DNA of 64,000 nt, taken from assembly GCA_030035585.1 (NCBI GenBank), contig CM057465.1, positions 1,029,501-1,093,500 on the forward strand. Direction: 5' to 3'. The notes under the pieces were generated by a model that saw only the letters and a program-made list of their open reading frames with translations, did no database searches and was not told where the DNA came from. This document shows positions 11,500-21,980 of the stretch, in pieces. Numbering within the stretch: the stretch's first letter is position 1; every line of letters begins with the position of its first letter. Made by a program: the position numbers and the translations under genes. Source of the stretch: Dugong dugon (taxonomy: Eukaryota; Chordata; Mammalia; Sirenia; Dugongidae).

Positions 11500-11700
11500 T
11501 GTCAGTTGCTGTTAAGTCGATTCTGACTCATGGCGCCCCCATGTGACAGAGTAGAACTCTCCATGGGGTTTTCAAGGCTGTGATCTCTTGACAGTACATC
11601 ACCAGGCCTGTCTTCTTAGGTGCGTCTGATGGGTTCAAACAGCCAACCTCTTGGCTAGTAGGTGAGCACTTAACGGTTTGCACCACCCAGGACTCCTTCT
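11500..11700 (-). mobile_element. AfroSINE (long form), inverted to its neighbour
   Basis: On the + strand it reads 'gttgctgttaagtcgattct', 'gactcatggcgcccc', 'gttttcaaggctgtgatctc' and 'caaacagccaacctcttggc', ending 'caccacccaggactcc'. This is the complement of the AfroSINE head. Only about 24 bp separate it from the plus-strand copy at 11266-11476. Confidence 0.9.
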
Positions 11701-12723
11701 CTGTTTCTATACACACACCTGACTGGTTCTGTGTCTCTAGAGAACCTTGACCAAGGCCCAGCCCTATGGCCCCGCCTCTTCCTCCTTACATCCCCCTCTT
11801 TTTTGTTCTCATTGAAAGTAACAGGGAGCAGGAAGCAGGCTGCGTCCTCTCGCTCACAGTACAAGCTCAGTTGGCTCATCGGTCTCCCCATTTCATGATT
11901 AATTTACCAGGAGCCCCCGTCTGCCAGGCCTGGTGCCCGAGTTGGGGGGTGAGCTACTCCTGCTCATCCTGGACACACCCTCGCTCAGGCCCCCGCCTCC
12001 CGGGAATCTTTGCACTGCCCTCCCTCTGTGGTCAGTGCTAGTGCATGGACCCCCCCTGCTCTTGGCCTCCACCATCCTCCGTGACTGCACCCGTTGGGCT
12101 GGTTTTTAATCTGGGTCAGCACAGGAGGCCGCCTCCCTGTGGGGCTGCATCTTGGGGGCATCTCAAGGGGGGTTCTGGGCAATTTGCCCCCTGGCCGTCA
12201 GAGCCCTGGGCTTCCTGCTCCTCTGGATAGGGTTGGCTGAGCTGTCCATGTCCTGGGAGCTCTGGTCCAAGGGATGTTGTTCCCGATGTGCCCTGGTGTC
12301 CTGGTGGGCAGTGGGCTCTGTCCCTGCGGCAGCAAAGATGCTGGTGGGCTGTGGAGCTTTGAGGAAGCTCCACTGTGCTGGCTGCCATGGCCCGGGGGGA
12401 GGTGTCTCTGTATTGCAGCCCAAACCAGAGTTTTCTTTTGGCATCCCCCACTAAAGTCCCTTGCCCAGCTCAGGCGTGGCACTTGGAGGCCCATTAATGC
12501 CCAGGTTCCTGAATTAGGACAGATGGTAAAAGCCAGAGTCCTGAGCTGGGGGCCAGCATGCTTGTCAGGCATCCATGAGGGAGGTGTGACCTCTGCAGAT
12601 GGGCAGGGGGGCCGGGCTTGGTCTGCAAGGTCACGGGCTCCTGCCACGAGGTGACGGGTGACATGGAGGCCTCGGGCAGGATGTGGCCACAGAGACTTGG
12701 GGTACCTGGATGGTCCTATTGCA
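11701..12723. other. No gene seen; GC-rich unique DNA
   Basis: The block is GC-rich with overlapping frames of about 60-125 codons in several frames on both strands. That is the pattern of chance open frames rather than of one coding exon. No domain was recognised. Confidence 0.55.
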
Positions 12724-13212
12724 GACACGCACATGTATGTGCATGCACACACATGCACACATAGGGCATACACATGCACACATGCACACACAGGGCACAC
12801 ACATGCCCACACGCACCGACACACATCCACACATGCACTTGTGTGTATACAGTGCACATACATGCACACACGTGCACCTATACACAAGCACACATGTGCA
12901 CACCCATACACAGTGCACACATATGCACACTTGTGCACACAGTGCACATGCATACACACATCTGCACCTATGCACAAGCACACAATACACATATGCACAT
13001 ACACAGACACATGCACAGTGCACACACATGCACACACATGCACATGCACACACACACATGCACACACACACACAGGCACACGTGCACACACATGCACACA
13101 CATGCACACACATGCACACATGTTCACACAGAAGTGCACACAATGCATACATATGCACCTACACACATAAGCACATGCATGCACACACCCACACACGTGC
13201 ACAAACATACAC
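12724..13212. repeat. CA-rich 'cacacatgca' array
   Basis: About 490 bp consist almost only of 'acacatgcac', 'cacacgtgcaca' and 'acacatatgcaca' variants. Stop codons are rare in this composition. This explains a 360-codon Cys/Val-rich frame on the minus strand and 170-257-codon His/Thr-rich frames on the plus strand, none of which is a credible gene. The alternating purine-pyrimidine pattern could favour Z-DNA. Confidence 0.95.
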
Positions 13213-14269
13213 GTGGAACAACTGGTTGTATGGATGGCCCTCAGCAAGCTATGGGTAGTCACTACTGCAGGATGAAGCACCCGTCCCTTCCTCCTGGGCA
13301 GGGCTCTGCCTCCTGTCCTTTTATGCCCTCAGGGCCAGCCGGCCATGGGCCGACCCTGAGCTTGTCCATGTTGGGTCATAAAATGTGCTTTGAGTGCGGG
13401 CAGCCCAGGGCTAAGGGCGTGCTTGGGAGCCAGACTGGTGGGTTGGGGCCTTGCTCTTCTGTTCCTTCCTGTGGTTGTTTAAGCCCCTCCCCACCAGGCC
13501 TCAGTGTCCTCTGCAAGATAGCGGTAAGCTCAGCATCTTCTGCCTAGGTCTTTAGGCCGTACCCCACCTAGAGCACTGTCCGGGCCATTGAACCAGGGCT
13601 CCACACCTCCAAGGGAGCATCTTCCTCACCCCCTCCTGCCTCCCTCCTCTGCTGGTATTTGGGGTGCAGCCTCATGCTGGACACAGAAGGAGGAACTGAT
13701 GAAGGGTGGCTAACCTGGTCTGCAGTGGAGACTGAGCCAAGGGAGAGGCTTGGCTCTCCCATCCCCTTGACTCCAAGCATCTTGGAGGGGCTGGAGCCCC
13801 ACATGGCTTTTTGGAGGGAGTGGACGGGGCATTAGGGGCCAAAGGAGTCTAAACACCTGTATTCTAGTGGGGTGAGTTCCCTTGCCCTTAGGGGCTTAGC
13901 TCCAGGGCTCTAACCTCTCTCCCTTCCTCCTCTCTCACTCCTCCCTCCCTCCTGCCTTCTAACCATTTTTTCCTTCAACAAACTCTTACCAAGTGCCCAA
14001 ACGCACCAGGCATATGCAGGCATTTGGGTTGGGTGGCCTCAGGGAAGTAAAGCTCTCAAGAACATGTTTACATTTCTTGGAAAATTCTCCCTTCTCGTAG
14101 CATTAATTAGAAATCCCTGTTGCATTTAGCATTAGGATGCCTGTGTGAGTTCCAGATTGCACCAACGCACTTGGCCAAAATGAAACACATCCAAGTCACT
14201 CGTTCGTTCACCCATTGAACAAGCATTTATTGAGCACCTGCTGTGTGCCAGGTGCTCTTTTAGGTTTGC
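13213..14269. other. No gene seen; unassigned DNA
   Basis: A GC-rich first half contains a short CT-rich stretch at about 13912-13960. Near 14215-14265 is 'gcatttattgagcacctgct' followed by 'gtgtgccaggtgctc', an ancient and widespread mammalian repeat motif that I cannot assign to one family. Confidence 0.55.
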
Positions 14270-14639
14270 TACTGAATTGTGGTGTTAGTGAAGAATATGG
14301 AATATGCTGTGGACCACGAGAAGAACAAACAAATCTGTCTCAGAGGAAGCACAGCCAGAACGCTCCTTAGACGTGAGGGTGGTGAGACTTCAGCTTGCTT
14401 ACTTTGGACATGTTATCAGGAGGGACTAGTCCCTGGAGAAGGACATCATCCTTGGTAAAGTAGAGGGTCTGTGAAAAAAGAGGAAGACCCTCAATGAGAT
14501 GGATTGACACTGTGGCTGCAACAATGGGCTCAAACACGGCAATGATTGTGAGGGTGGCACAGGACTGGGCAATGTTCTGCTCTGTTACGTGTAAGGCCAC
14601 CATGAGTCGGAGCTGACTTGATGGCACCTAACAACAACT
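14270..14639 (+). mobile_element. 5'-truncated RTE LINE
   Basis: The 3' part of the RTE is present: 'gaattgtggtgttagtgaag', 'tttggacatgttatcaggag', 'gagatggattgacactgtgg' and 'gtcggagctgacttgatgg', with the tail 'cacctaacaacaact'. The coding part corresponds to the C terminus of the RTE polyprotein and is broken. A possible short duplication, actgaa, lies at the two ends. Confidence 0.85.
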
Positions 14640-15944
14640 GAAAAGTGGACTCTTTATTAACTGCATTCTGTTTTCCACAAGAAATTTATTTCAGAATTTA
14701 TTAATTTTTTCCCTTCTCCCCTCTTCCTCCTCTTTCCTCTCCTCCTCCTCCTCTTTCTGTTTGGAGAAGATACTGGAAAGTGGTGGGGGCTGTAACTCCA
14801 TCTTCATTTCTTATTGATATTTAATTGCCAGGGAGTGCCAACACTTTATGTATTTCCTTCTTCAGAAGTCACTCTCTCAGGTTAATGATTGTAGATATGT
14901 TTAAGTGCCTTGAAGGGAGCTCATTTTTAAAGGGAAATTGCAACCAACACCCACAGACGGTGAAGAACTCTGACGTTCGCAAAATATCGCCTTCTCATTC
15001 TTCTCTTCTGAGACTCCAGGTTTTCGAACGTTAGTTAGAGGCCTCTCTCTTCACAGAGAGGAGATAATCCATTCTGAGAGACAGCGAGTGCTAAGGATTT
15101 CCTAATAAATTAGCGGAACGTATTAACCATAAGTGCTGCCAAAAGATCTTGTTCGCGGTCCAAGATCTGAGTGTTTTTGCACAGAATGGGTCTGTTTCCC
15201 ACCAAGAATTCTCATCACGAGCATCGCTTGATTTTCTGTCCAACTAATGATAAGTACCAGAGATAATGAGAATTGACAGGCTGAACCCTGCCCCCACCTG
15301 TTCAGCTCCAGGCTGCAGGATGGAGCGCTCAAACGTGCCCAAGCACATTTAATGATGCTCTACTCCAAACACCTGCGATCTCATCATTATCTCCAGAACA
15401 GAACATGTTTGGAGACATAATGCATTTCCATAAGTTTCAGGAAGTACATTAGAACCTGCATTCCCGAACCAAGGCTGAAAGCTAAATTCCATCATCTGAA
15501 TAGTTTCTGAATGATGGGTCAAGACTATATAATAGCAGAGCAATTTAAAACACAGATTTTGAGCAGACCGACTCCTCGCTTTCCATGTGAGAGTGTGGGA
15601 GCAGCGCTCCCAGTCGGGAAGGGCTTGGAAAGCATCCAGTTCAGTCACGTATCTGCCCATGGAACTTGTTACAACTTAAGTTCTTTGAACACTTGTGGAG
15701 CAACTGCTCTATGCCAGATGCTGCACTAGATACTGAGGATTTAAAGATAAATAAGACAGATTTTGTTGCTCCCCAAAAGCTCTTAATTCAGTGGTGATGC
15801 ATCCACACCAAAGATATTTGCAGCACAGTGTGATAAATGTTGTGTGGCTATATGTATAAATATGTATTGAAAACAATAGGATGAGGATAAAAGTAGACAT
15901 GCTAATAAATGCAGCCCTTCCCTTTTACCTTTCCTCTACAGGCT
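14640..15944. other. No gene seen; unassigned DNA
   Basis: A CT-rich run lies at about 14708-14758. Around 15680-15770 ('ggagcaactgctctatgcca', 'gatgctgcactagatactga') a diverged ancient repeat motif is visible. The rest is unique with only short frames. Confidence 0.55.
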
Positions 15945-16366
15945 ACTCCACCACTCATCTATCCGTGTGTTACACTGTGGTGGCTCACATGTTGCTGTGA
16001 TGCTGGAAGCTATGCCACTGGTATTTCAAATACCATCAGAGTCACACATGGTGGACAGGTTTCAGCAGAGCTTCCAGACCAAGATAGAGTAGAAGAAAGC
16101 CCTGATGATCTACTTCTGAAAATCAGACACTAAAAACCCTATGAATCACAATAGAATATTGTTTGACATAGTATGAAAAATGAGCCCTGTAGGTTAGAAG
16201 GAGCTCAAAACACACAATGGTCACAACAATGAACTTGACCATACCAACAATCATGAAGATGGTGTGGGACTAGGCAACATTTTATTCTGTTGTGCATGGG
16301 GTCGTGATGAGTTGGAGCCCAATCAATAGCAGCTAACAACCACAACAACATAGACCAAAGCTGAGA
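15945..16366 (+). mobile_element. RTE-ended non-autonomous element
   Basis: The 5' half has 'tggtggctcacatgttgctg', 'tgatgctggaagctatgcc' and 'gtatttcaaataccatc', which match the 5' end of the RTE at 28.8 kb. The 3' half has 'accaacaatcatgaagatgg', 'gttgtgcatggggtcgtgat' and 'agctaacaaccacaacaac', resembling the RTE 3' end. It is about 400 bp with no coding capacity. The same architecture at 30776 shows that this is a family and not a one-off deletion. Confidence 0.75.
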
Positions 16367-17079
16367 TGTCTGCCATTGTCGATTTTCTGGTTCTCATTCC
16401 TTTTCTTACTTTCTAGGGAAAAATTTGAGGCTCTACCTGAGGTCTTGGTCTTCTGTGATGCATAACTGGGACAAAGGAGAATGAAAGACAGGATTAATGG
16501 AGTGAGGAGAAAAATAGTTTAGAGCTCACTTTTCATAAAGATTTGGGGGTTAGTAATTAAAAGAGAATTCAAGGGGAAAAATACTGAGAACAAGACAAAT
16601 AGGGGAAAAGATCATTTTAAGAACAGTTACTGTGAGTTAATACTATCTTTTCATGTCTTTGAGAGATACTAGTAAAGACATGATTTAAGTCATTTTGATG
16701 ACTGGACTGTGTTCCCTTGAATGAGACATCACTTGAGACTGGACCACTGGGGCTCTGGTTGTACTTAGGTTACAGATGCATCCCACTTGCTGATCTTCGT
16801 TGGTGATGAAACATTCCACCTGCTATGGTCAGTCTGCTTCTGTCCCAAATCTGGCCATGTAAATGTGGACATTCTCAACACATTGAGCTATAAAGGGTGT
16901 GGCCTCTTGTCCTGCTTTTTTTCACCAATTATGGGGTCTGATATCTGCATCTGGAGCCCAATTTTGTTGACATGTTTGACCTATACAGGACTTACCTTTT
17001 TCTCAGTGGCCCTGGCCAGACCCTCACCTTCATCTTCTGGGTCTCTAAAATGAGCTCTATTAGAACCATGTCATCTTGG
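16367..17079. other. No gene seen; unassigned DNA
   Basis: AT-rich to neutral sequence with no repeat boundary or coding signal that I can support. It may be the first part of an old LTR that continues to about 18246. Confidence 0.5.
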
Positions 17080-17300
17080 TTGGGCTCTCTAATTCACCTG
17101 GCAGTTTGATTGGCCATTGGCCAATCTAGGCTGGGCTTGGCTGGGTGGTTCTGCTGATATTGGCTGGGTTCTCTCATTCACCTATGGTTTGGCTGGTGTT
17201 TGGGTGATCTAGGCTGGGCTTGGCTGGGTGACTACTGATGCTGGCTGGGTTCTCTCATTCACCTATGATTTGGCTGGTGTTTTGGTGATCTAGGCTGGGC
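17080..17300. repeat. Minisatellite, ~82-bp period, 3 copies
   Basis: The unit contains 'gctgggttctctcattcacc', 'tatggtttggctggtg' and 'tgatctaggctgggcttggc'. The core 'aggctggg' occurs at 17128, 17211 and 17292, giving periods of 83 and 81 bp. The third copy is cut by an RTE, and its continuation 'aggctgggcttggctgtgc' resumes at 17784. Confidence 0.85.
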
Positions 17301-17783
17301 AAAGATGTCACCTTGAAGACTAAGGTGCACCTGACCAAAACCATGGTGTTTTCAATCACCTCATACGCATGTGAAAGCTGGATGATGGATAGGGAAGACC
17401 AAAGAAGAACTGATGCCTTTGAACTGTGGTGTTGACGAAGAATATTGAATATACCACAGACTGCCAAAAGAACAAATCTATCTTGGAAGAAATACAATTA
17501 GAATGCGCCTTAGAAGCAAGGATGGTGAGACTACGTCTCACATACTTTGGACATGTTACCAGGAGAAATCAGTCCCTGGAGAAGGACATTATGCTTGGTA
17601 AAGTAGAGGGTCATCAAAAAAGAGGAAGATCTTCAACGAGATGGATTTACACAGTGGCTGCAACAATGGGATCAAGCATAATGATTGTGAGAATGGTGCA
17701 GGACCGGGCAGTGTTTCCTTTTGCTGTACATAGTGTTGCTATGAGTTGGAACCTACTCAGTGACACCTAACAACCACAACAAC
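17301..17783 (+). mobile_element. 5'-truncated RTE inside the minisatellite
   Basis: A 483-bp RTE 3' segment starts 'aaagatgtcaccttgaagac' and ends 'gacacctaacaaccacaaca'. A perfect 9-bp direct repeat, aggctgggc, flanks it (17292-17300 and 17784-17792). Because that string is also part of the minisatellite unit, part of the match may pre-date the insertion. An open frame of 114 codons (17426-17770) is a remnant of the RTE protein C terminus. Confidence 0.88.
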
Positions 17784-17792
17784 AGGCTGGGC

Positions 17793-18246
17793 TTGGCTGT
17801 GCAGCTCAACTGGGGCAGCTTTCTCTGTGTGTCTCTTATCAGCTTCAGGGGACTGATAGGCTAGACTGAGCATATTCTTTTGATGACAATGACAGAAATA
17901 CAAGAGAGCAGGTAGAAATACAAGTCCTCTGAAAGCCTACACTAGAACAGCCCTGCTGTCCTTCTGCTTCATTCAGTTCGCCAAAGGAAGACACATGTGA
18001 ACTCTATCAAGCAGTGGGCGATATACTCCACATGTGGAGGTAAAGTGCCAGTCATGTGGCAAAGGTCGTGGATACAAGGAAGGGCAGTGGGTTGGAGGCC
18101 ACTAGCACAATCTACCCCACAGGAATGTGCTATCATTGCCTATAGACCAACTGTGCTTCTGGGATGTTTCCAATCCCTGGGCCCTCACACATGCTGGATG
18201 GATTTTGGGAGATGCATTGATGACCTCAGATAAACCCCTTGGGACC
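17793..18246. other. No gene seen; possible old LTR remnant
   Basis: The text 'tgcttcattcagttcgccaa' then 'aggaagacacatgtg' has the feel of an old endogenous-retrovirus LTR, but I cannot assign it. No coding signal is visible. Confidence 0.4.
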
Positions 18247-18768
18247 TGTCTTAGTTATCTAGTGCTGTTATAACAGAAATACTACAAGTGGATGGGTTAA
18301 CAAAGAGAAATTTATTTTCTCACAGTCTAGTAGGCTACAAGTCCAAATTTAAGGTGTCAGCTCCAGGGGAAGGCTTTCTTTCTCTGTTGGCTCCAGAAGA
18401 AGGTCCTTCTCATCAATCTTCCCCTGGACTAGGAGCTTCTCTGCGCAGGAACCCCGGGTCCAAAGCACACTCTGCTCCTGGCGTTGCTTTCTTGGTGGTA
18501 TGAGGTCCCCCTGTCTCTCTGTTCCCTTCTCTCTTTTTATATCTCAAAAGGATTGGCTTAAGACACAATCCAACCCTGTAGATTGAGTCCTGCCTCATTA
18601 ACATAACTGCAAGTTATTCCACCTCTTTAACATCATAGAGGTAGGATTTACAACACATAGAAAAATCACATCAGATGACAGAATGGTGGACAATCACATA
18701 ATACTGGGAATCATGGACTAGCCAAATTGATACTCATAGTTTTTGGGGACATAATTCAATCCATGACA
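18247..18768 (-). mobile_element. Solo MaLR-type LTR
   Basis: On the + strand it runs from 'tgtcttagttatctagtgct' to 'ataattcaatccatgaca'. Inside are 'agaaatttattttctcacag' and 'tttttatatctcaaaagg'. Flanks ggacc (18242-18246) and ggccc (18769-18773) fit a 5-bp duplication with one mismatch. At 522 bp it is slightly longer than the ~400-bp copies and closest to the one at 25501-25986, suggesting a shared subfamily. Confidence 0.88.
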
Positions 18769-18844
18769 GGCCCCTCCAGCTCTTCTGACACTGTCACTTT
18801 GGGAGATGGAATCTTCTTTTACTTAGAACATATTTGACAAAAAT

Positions 18845-19068
18845 CAGGGCTTTGTACTGGTTTCTTCCACTTTGAACCTCTGCTGGAAATTTGCATTTCT
18901 AACAAGTTCCCTGTTGAGTATTTGCTTTTTGACCCCAGATATACTATAATCAGAATCTACATTTTAATAAGATCCCCAGGTGATTCTTATGTATAACTTC
19001 CTGGGAACTTGTTAGAAATGCAAATTCTCAGTAGGGATTTGAACCAGAACGAACAGTTTGAAGCCCTG
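18845..19068. mobile_element. hAT-type MITE with 8-bp duplication
   Basis: The terminal inverted repeats are 'cagggctt' (18845) and 'aagccctg' (19061-19068). A perfect 8-bp duplication, acaaaaat, lies outside them (18837-18844 and 19069-19076), the size that hAT elements make. Inside, 'atttgcatttctaacaagtt' and its complement 'cttgttagaaatgcaaattc' form subterminal inverted repeats like those of MER5-type Charlie elements. The element is 224 bp and non-autonomous. Confidence 0.9.
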
Positions 19069-19224
19069 ACAAAAATCAGTAAGCTCAAACACCGATCAAA
19101 GGAGCAAAGGATGAAGCTCCAAATTACGATGCTTAAAATGCTTTGTTGAAATTTTCTAGACAATGCTAAGCCATGAGCAAAGGCTCTCCCTGATGCCTTA
19201 AAAAGAGCAGGCCACCATTTGTCC

Positions 19225-19440
19225 AGGAGTACCTGGGTGGGGCAAGCAGTTTGTGCACTCAGCTGCTAACAAAAAGATTGGAAGGAAGTTCAAGTCCACC
19301 GAGAGGTGCCTCAAAAGAAAGACCTGGCAATCTACTTCTGAAAAATTAGCCATTGAAAACCCTGTGGAACAGAGGTCTACTCTGACACACACGGGATTGC
19401 CAGGAGTTGAGTTGACTCCATGCAACTGGTTGGTTGTCCA
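19225..19440 (+). mobile_element. Diverged AfroSINE (long form)
   Basis: The order 'gtacctgggtggggcaagc', 'cagctgctaacaaaaagatt', 'aagaaagacctggcaatcta' and 'attgccaggagttgagttga' follows the long-form AfroSINE, with several substitutions in both promoter boxes. A further diverged RTE/AfroSINE-like end ('gttgatggcatctaacaaca') occurs at about 19530-19558. Confidence 0.75.
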
Positions 19441-19821
19441 ACGAGAGGAAGGGTGTGGGATAAAGCCAGAACATCCTTGTTTCTCCCCCTTCCTCTGCTG
19501 ACGTGGAACCCCCTTTTTGGGCGGTTGGAGCTGTCCCAGTTGATGGCATCTAACAACAGTTGTGTTTTTGGCCTTTAAAAACAATCTATTTATAAGAGTT
19601 GTATGTGTTCTGGATGTTAGATTTTGGTTGATTATACAGTGTCTTTTGGTGAATATCAGTTCTTACTTTTAATCTAGCTGAATTTATCAGTAGTTTCCTT
19701 TTGTGATTTGTGCATCTCTACCAAGATCATGAAGATACTTAACCATAGTGTCTTTTCAGAACTAGGGAATTTTGTCTTTCATATTTAGGTTTGTAATTCA
19801 CGGGGATTGATTTTTGAGTAC

Positions 19822-20030
19822 AGCAGGACTCAGCAAACTGCAGCCCAAGGGCCAAATCCAGCCTACTGCGTGATTCATCAATAGAGTTTTATTGGAACAG
19901 TCATATCCATTCATTTACATCTTGTTGTTTACATATTGCCAGCATTGAGTAGTTGCAACAGAGACCATATAGTTCGCAAGGCAAAAATATTTATTATTTG
20001 ACCCTTTACTGGAAAACTTTACTGACTCCA
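19822..20030. mobile_element. hAT-like MER element inside the old L1
   Basis: 'ggactcagcaaactgcagcc' at the left and 'aaaactttactgactcc' at the right form an imperfect inverted repeat. Between them are 'agggccaaatccagcctact', 'tagagttttattggaacagt' and 'gaccatatagttcgcaaggc', typical of a Charlie-group MER element that is common in placental mammals. L1 sequence continues on both sides. Confidence 0.75.
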
Positions 20031-20893
20031 AGGGTATGGTGTGAGGTAGGGGTCCAGTTTTGTTATTTTTCAATAAGTGTATCTAATCGACCCAACATCA
20101 TTTATTGAAAAGACTTTCACTGCTCTGAGGCACCGCTCTCTCATATACTGGGTGTCCACATAAGCTAGTTCTGTTTCTGGTCACTTGATTCTCTTCCACT
20201 GATCAATTTGTCTAACTGGGAGCCACACTGTCTTAATCACTATGGCTTTATAACAAGCCTTGACAGCTGGTAGAACAAGCTGTCTTTATTATTATTCTTC
20301 AGGAATGTATTAGCTATTCCTGACCACTTGCACTTTTAAATAAATTGTAGAATCAGCTTGTCAAGTTCCACAAAAATCAATTTTATTCATCGGTTAAGGG
20401 AGAATTGACATCTTACTCTATTGAGTTCTCCGGTTTATGAATGTGGGTATTTCTCCAATTATTTTGTTCTTTTTTAATGTTTTGCAATAAAATTTCATAA
20501 AGTTCTCCTTGCATGTCTTGGACTTCTTTTGTTATATATACTGATAGATCTTAACTATTTAAAATTATTATTATAGATGATATCTAAAATATTATAAATG
20601 GTATCTTTTTGAAATATTCATTTTCTAGATGCTTATGTAAGTAGAAATAATTGATCTTGGATTGATTTTGTTCTCTGCAGTCTTGCTAAAGTCTCTTATT
20701 AATGGCTGTAGTTTGTCAGTAGATTATTTACTCTGTCATCTCTGAATATGTACAGGTTTGTGTCTTCCTTTTCAATCCTCATGTCTTGTTTGTGTGTATG
20801 TATGTTTGCTTTGCAAACAGGTGTCTAGCTCATATTTGACAAGCACCGATAGAAACAAGAATCTTTGATTTGCTCTTCATCTCAAAGGGGCAC

Positions 20894-21312
20894 TATTATG
20901 GATTGAATTGTGCATCATAAAAACGTATGTTGTAAATCCTATCCCCTATACCTGTGGTTATAATCCCATTTTGGAATGGGTTTTCTTTGTTATGTTAATG
21001 AGGGAGTATTAGAGTAGGGTGTGTATTAAGTCAATCTTTCTTCAGATATAAAGAATAGATTGGGCAAGCAACTGAGCAAGCAAGCAGAGATGAGGAAAAA
21101 TAGATGTCAAGCCACTTGAAGATTGCAGAGGAACAGAAACTCAAAAGAGACAAGGACCTCTCCCAGAGCCGAGGGAGAGAGAAAGACTTCCCCTAGAGCC
21201 AACTCCCTGAATTCAGACTTCTAGCCTCCTAACTGTGAGAAAACAAATTTCTGTTTGTTAAAGCCACCCACTTGTGGTATTTCTGTTATAGCAGCACCAG
21301 ATAACTAAGATA
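20894..21312 (+). mobile_element. Solo MaLR-type LTR in the old L1
   Basis: It starts 'tattatggattgaattgtg' and ends 'cagataactaagata', with the 3' blocks 'cttctagcctcctaactgtg' and 'cacttgtggtatttctgtta'. The flanks ggcac (20889-20893) and ggcat (21313-21317) are a 5-bp duplication with one mismatch. Length is 419 bp. Confidence 0.88.
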
Positions 21313-21381
21313 GGCATTTCTGACTTCTCACTGCTAAGTGTGAAGTCTCTTGTATGTTTTTACAGGTGCTTTTTATAAGAG

Positions 21382-21552
21382 TGGAGCCCTGGTGGCACGG
21401 TTGTTAAGAGCTACGACTGCTAACCAAAGGTCAGCAGTTTGAATTCACCAGCAGCTCCTTGGAAACCCTGTGGGGCAGTTCTACTCTGCCCTATGGGGTC
21501 ACTATGGGTCGGAATCAACTTAATGGCAATGGGTTTTGTTTTTTTTTAATAA
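21382..21552 (+). mobile_element. AfroSINE (short form)
   Basis: A well-preserved copy: 'ggagccctggtggcacggtt', 'cgactgctaaccaaaggtca', 'cagctccttggaaaccctgt' and 'gtcggaatcaacttaatggc', with a T-rich tail. It sits in the old L1 just downstream of the LTR at 20894. Confidence 0.92.
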
Positions 21553-21763
21553 GAGTAAGTTACCTGATATTCTTGATTAGCTAAAGGACTTTTTTTTCTT
21601 GTTGTGAATGAATGCTGAATTTTTCCAGATTCTTTTTCTGTACCTGTTGAGATGGCCAAATGGTCTTTCTGCTTTCATCCGTTCAGAGGGTGAGTTACTT
21701 AGTTTCTGTGCACTCTATTCTCTGTGCAAAACCCTAAATTTCTGGGATAAATTCAATGTAACT

Positions 21764-21980
21764 GTGATGTGTTGCTGTTAGTTGCCGTTAGTTGTCGACT
21801 CCAACTCATCGCAACCTCAAGTGTCAGGGTAGAACTACTCCATAGGGTTTTCCAGGCTGTGACCTTTCAGAAGCAGATCTCCAGGCCTATCTTCCAAGGT
21901 GCCTCTGGGTGGATTCAAACAGCCAACCCTTCGGCTGGTAGTTTAGCACTTAACCATTTGTACCACTTTTAAGGCCTCCT
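21764..21980 (-). mobile_element. AfroSINE (long form)
   Basis: On the + strand it reads 'gttgctgttagttgccgtta', 'ccatagggttttccaggctg', 'agaagcagatctccaggcct', 'gtgcctctgggtggattcaa' and then 'cacttaaccatttgtaccac'. This is the complement of a long-form copy. It is inverted relative to the copy about 210 bp upstream. Confidence 0.9.

Noticed and set aside
12198-13280. 360-codon Cys/Val-rich minus-strand frame and 257-codon His/Thr-rich plus-strand frame
   Set aside because: Translations of the CA-rich array; the same array is open in both orientations.
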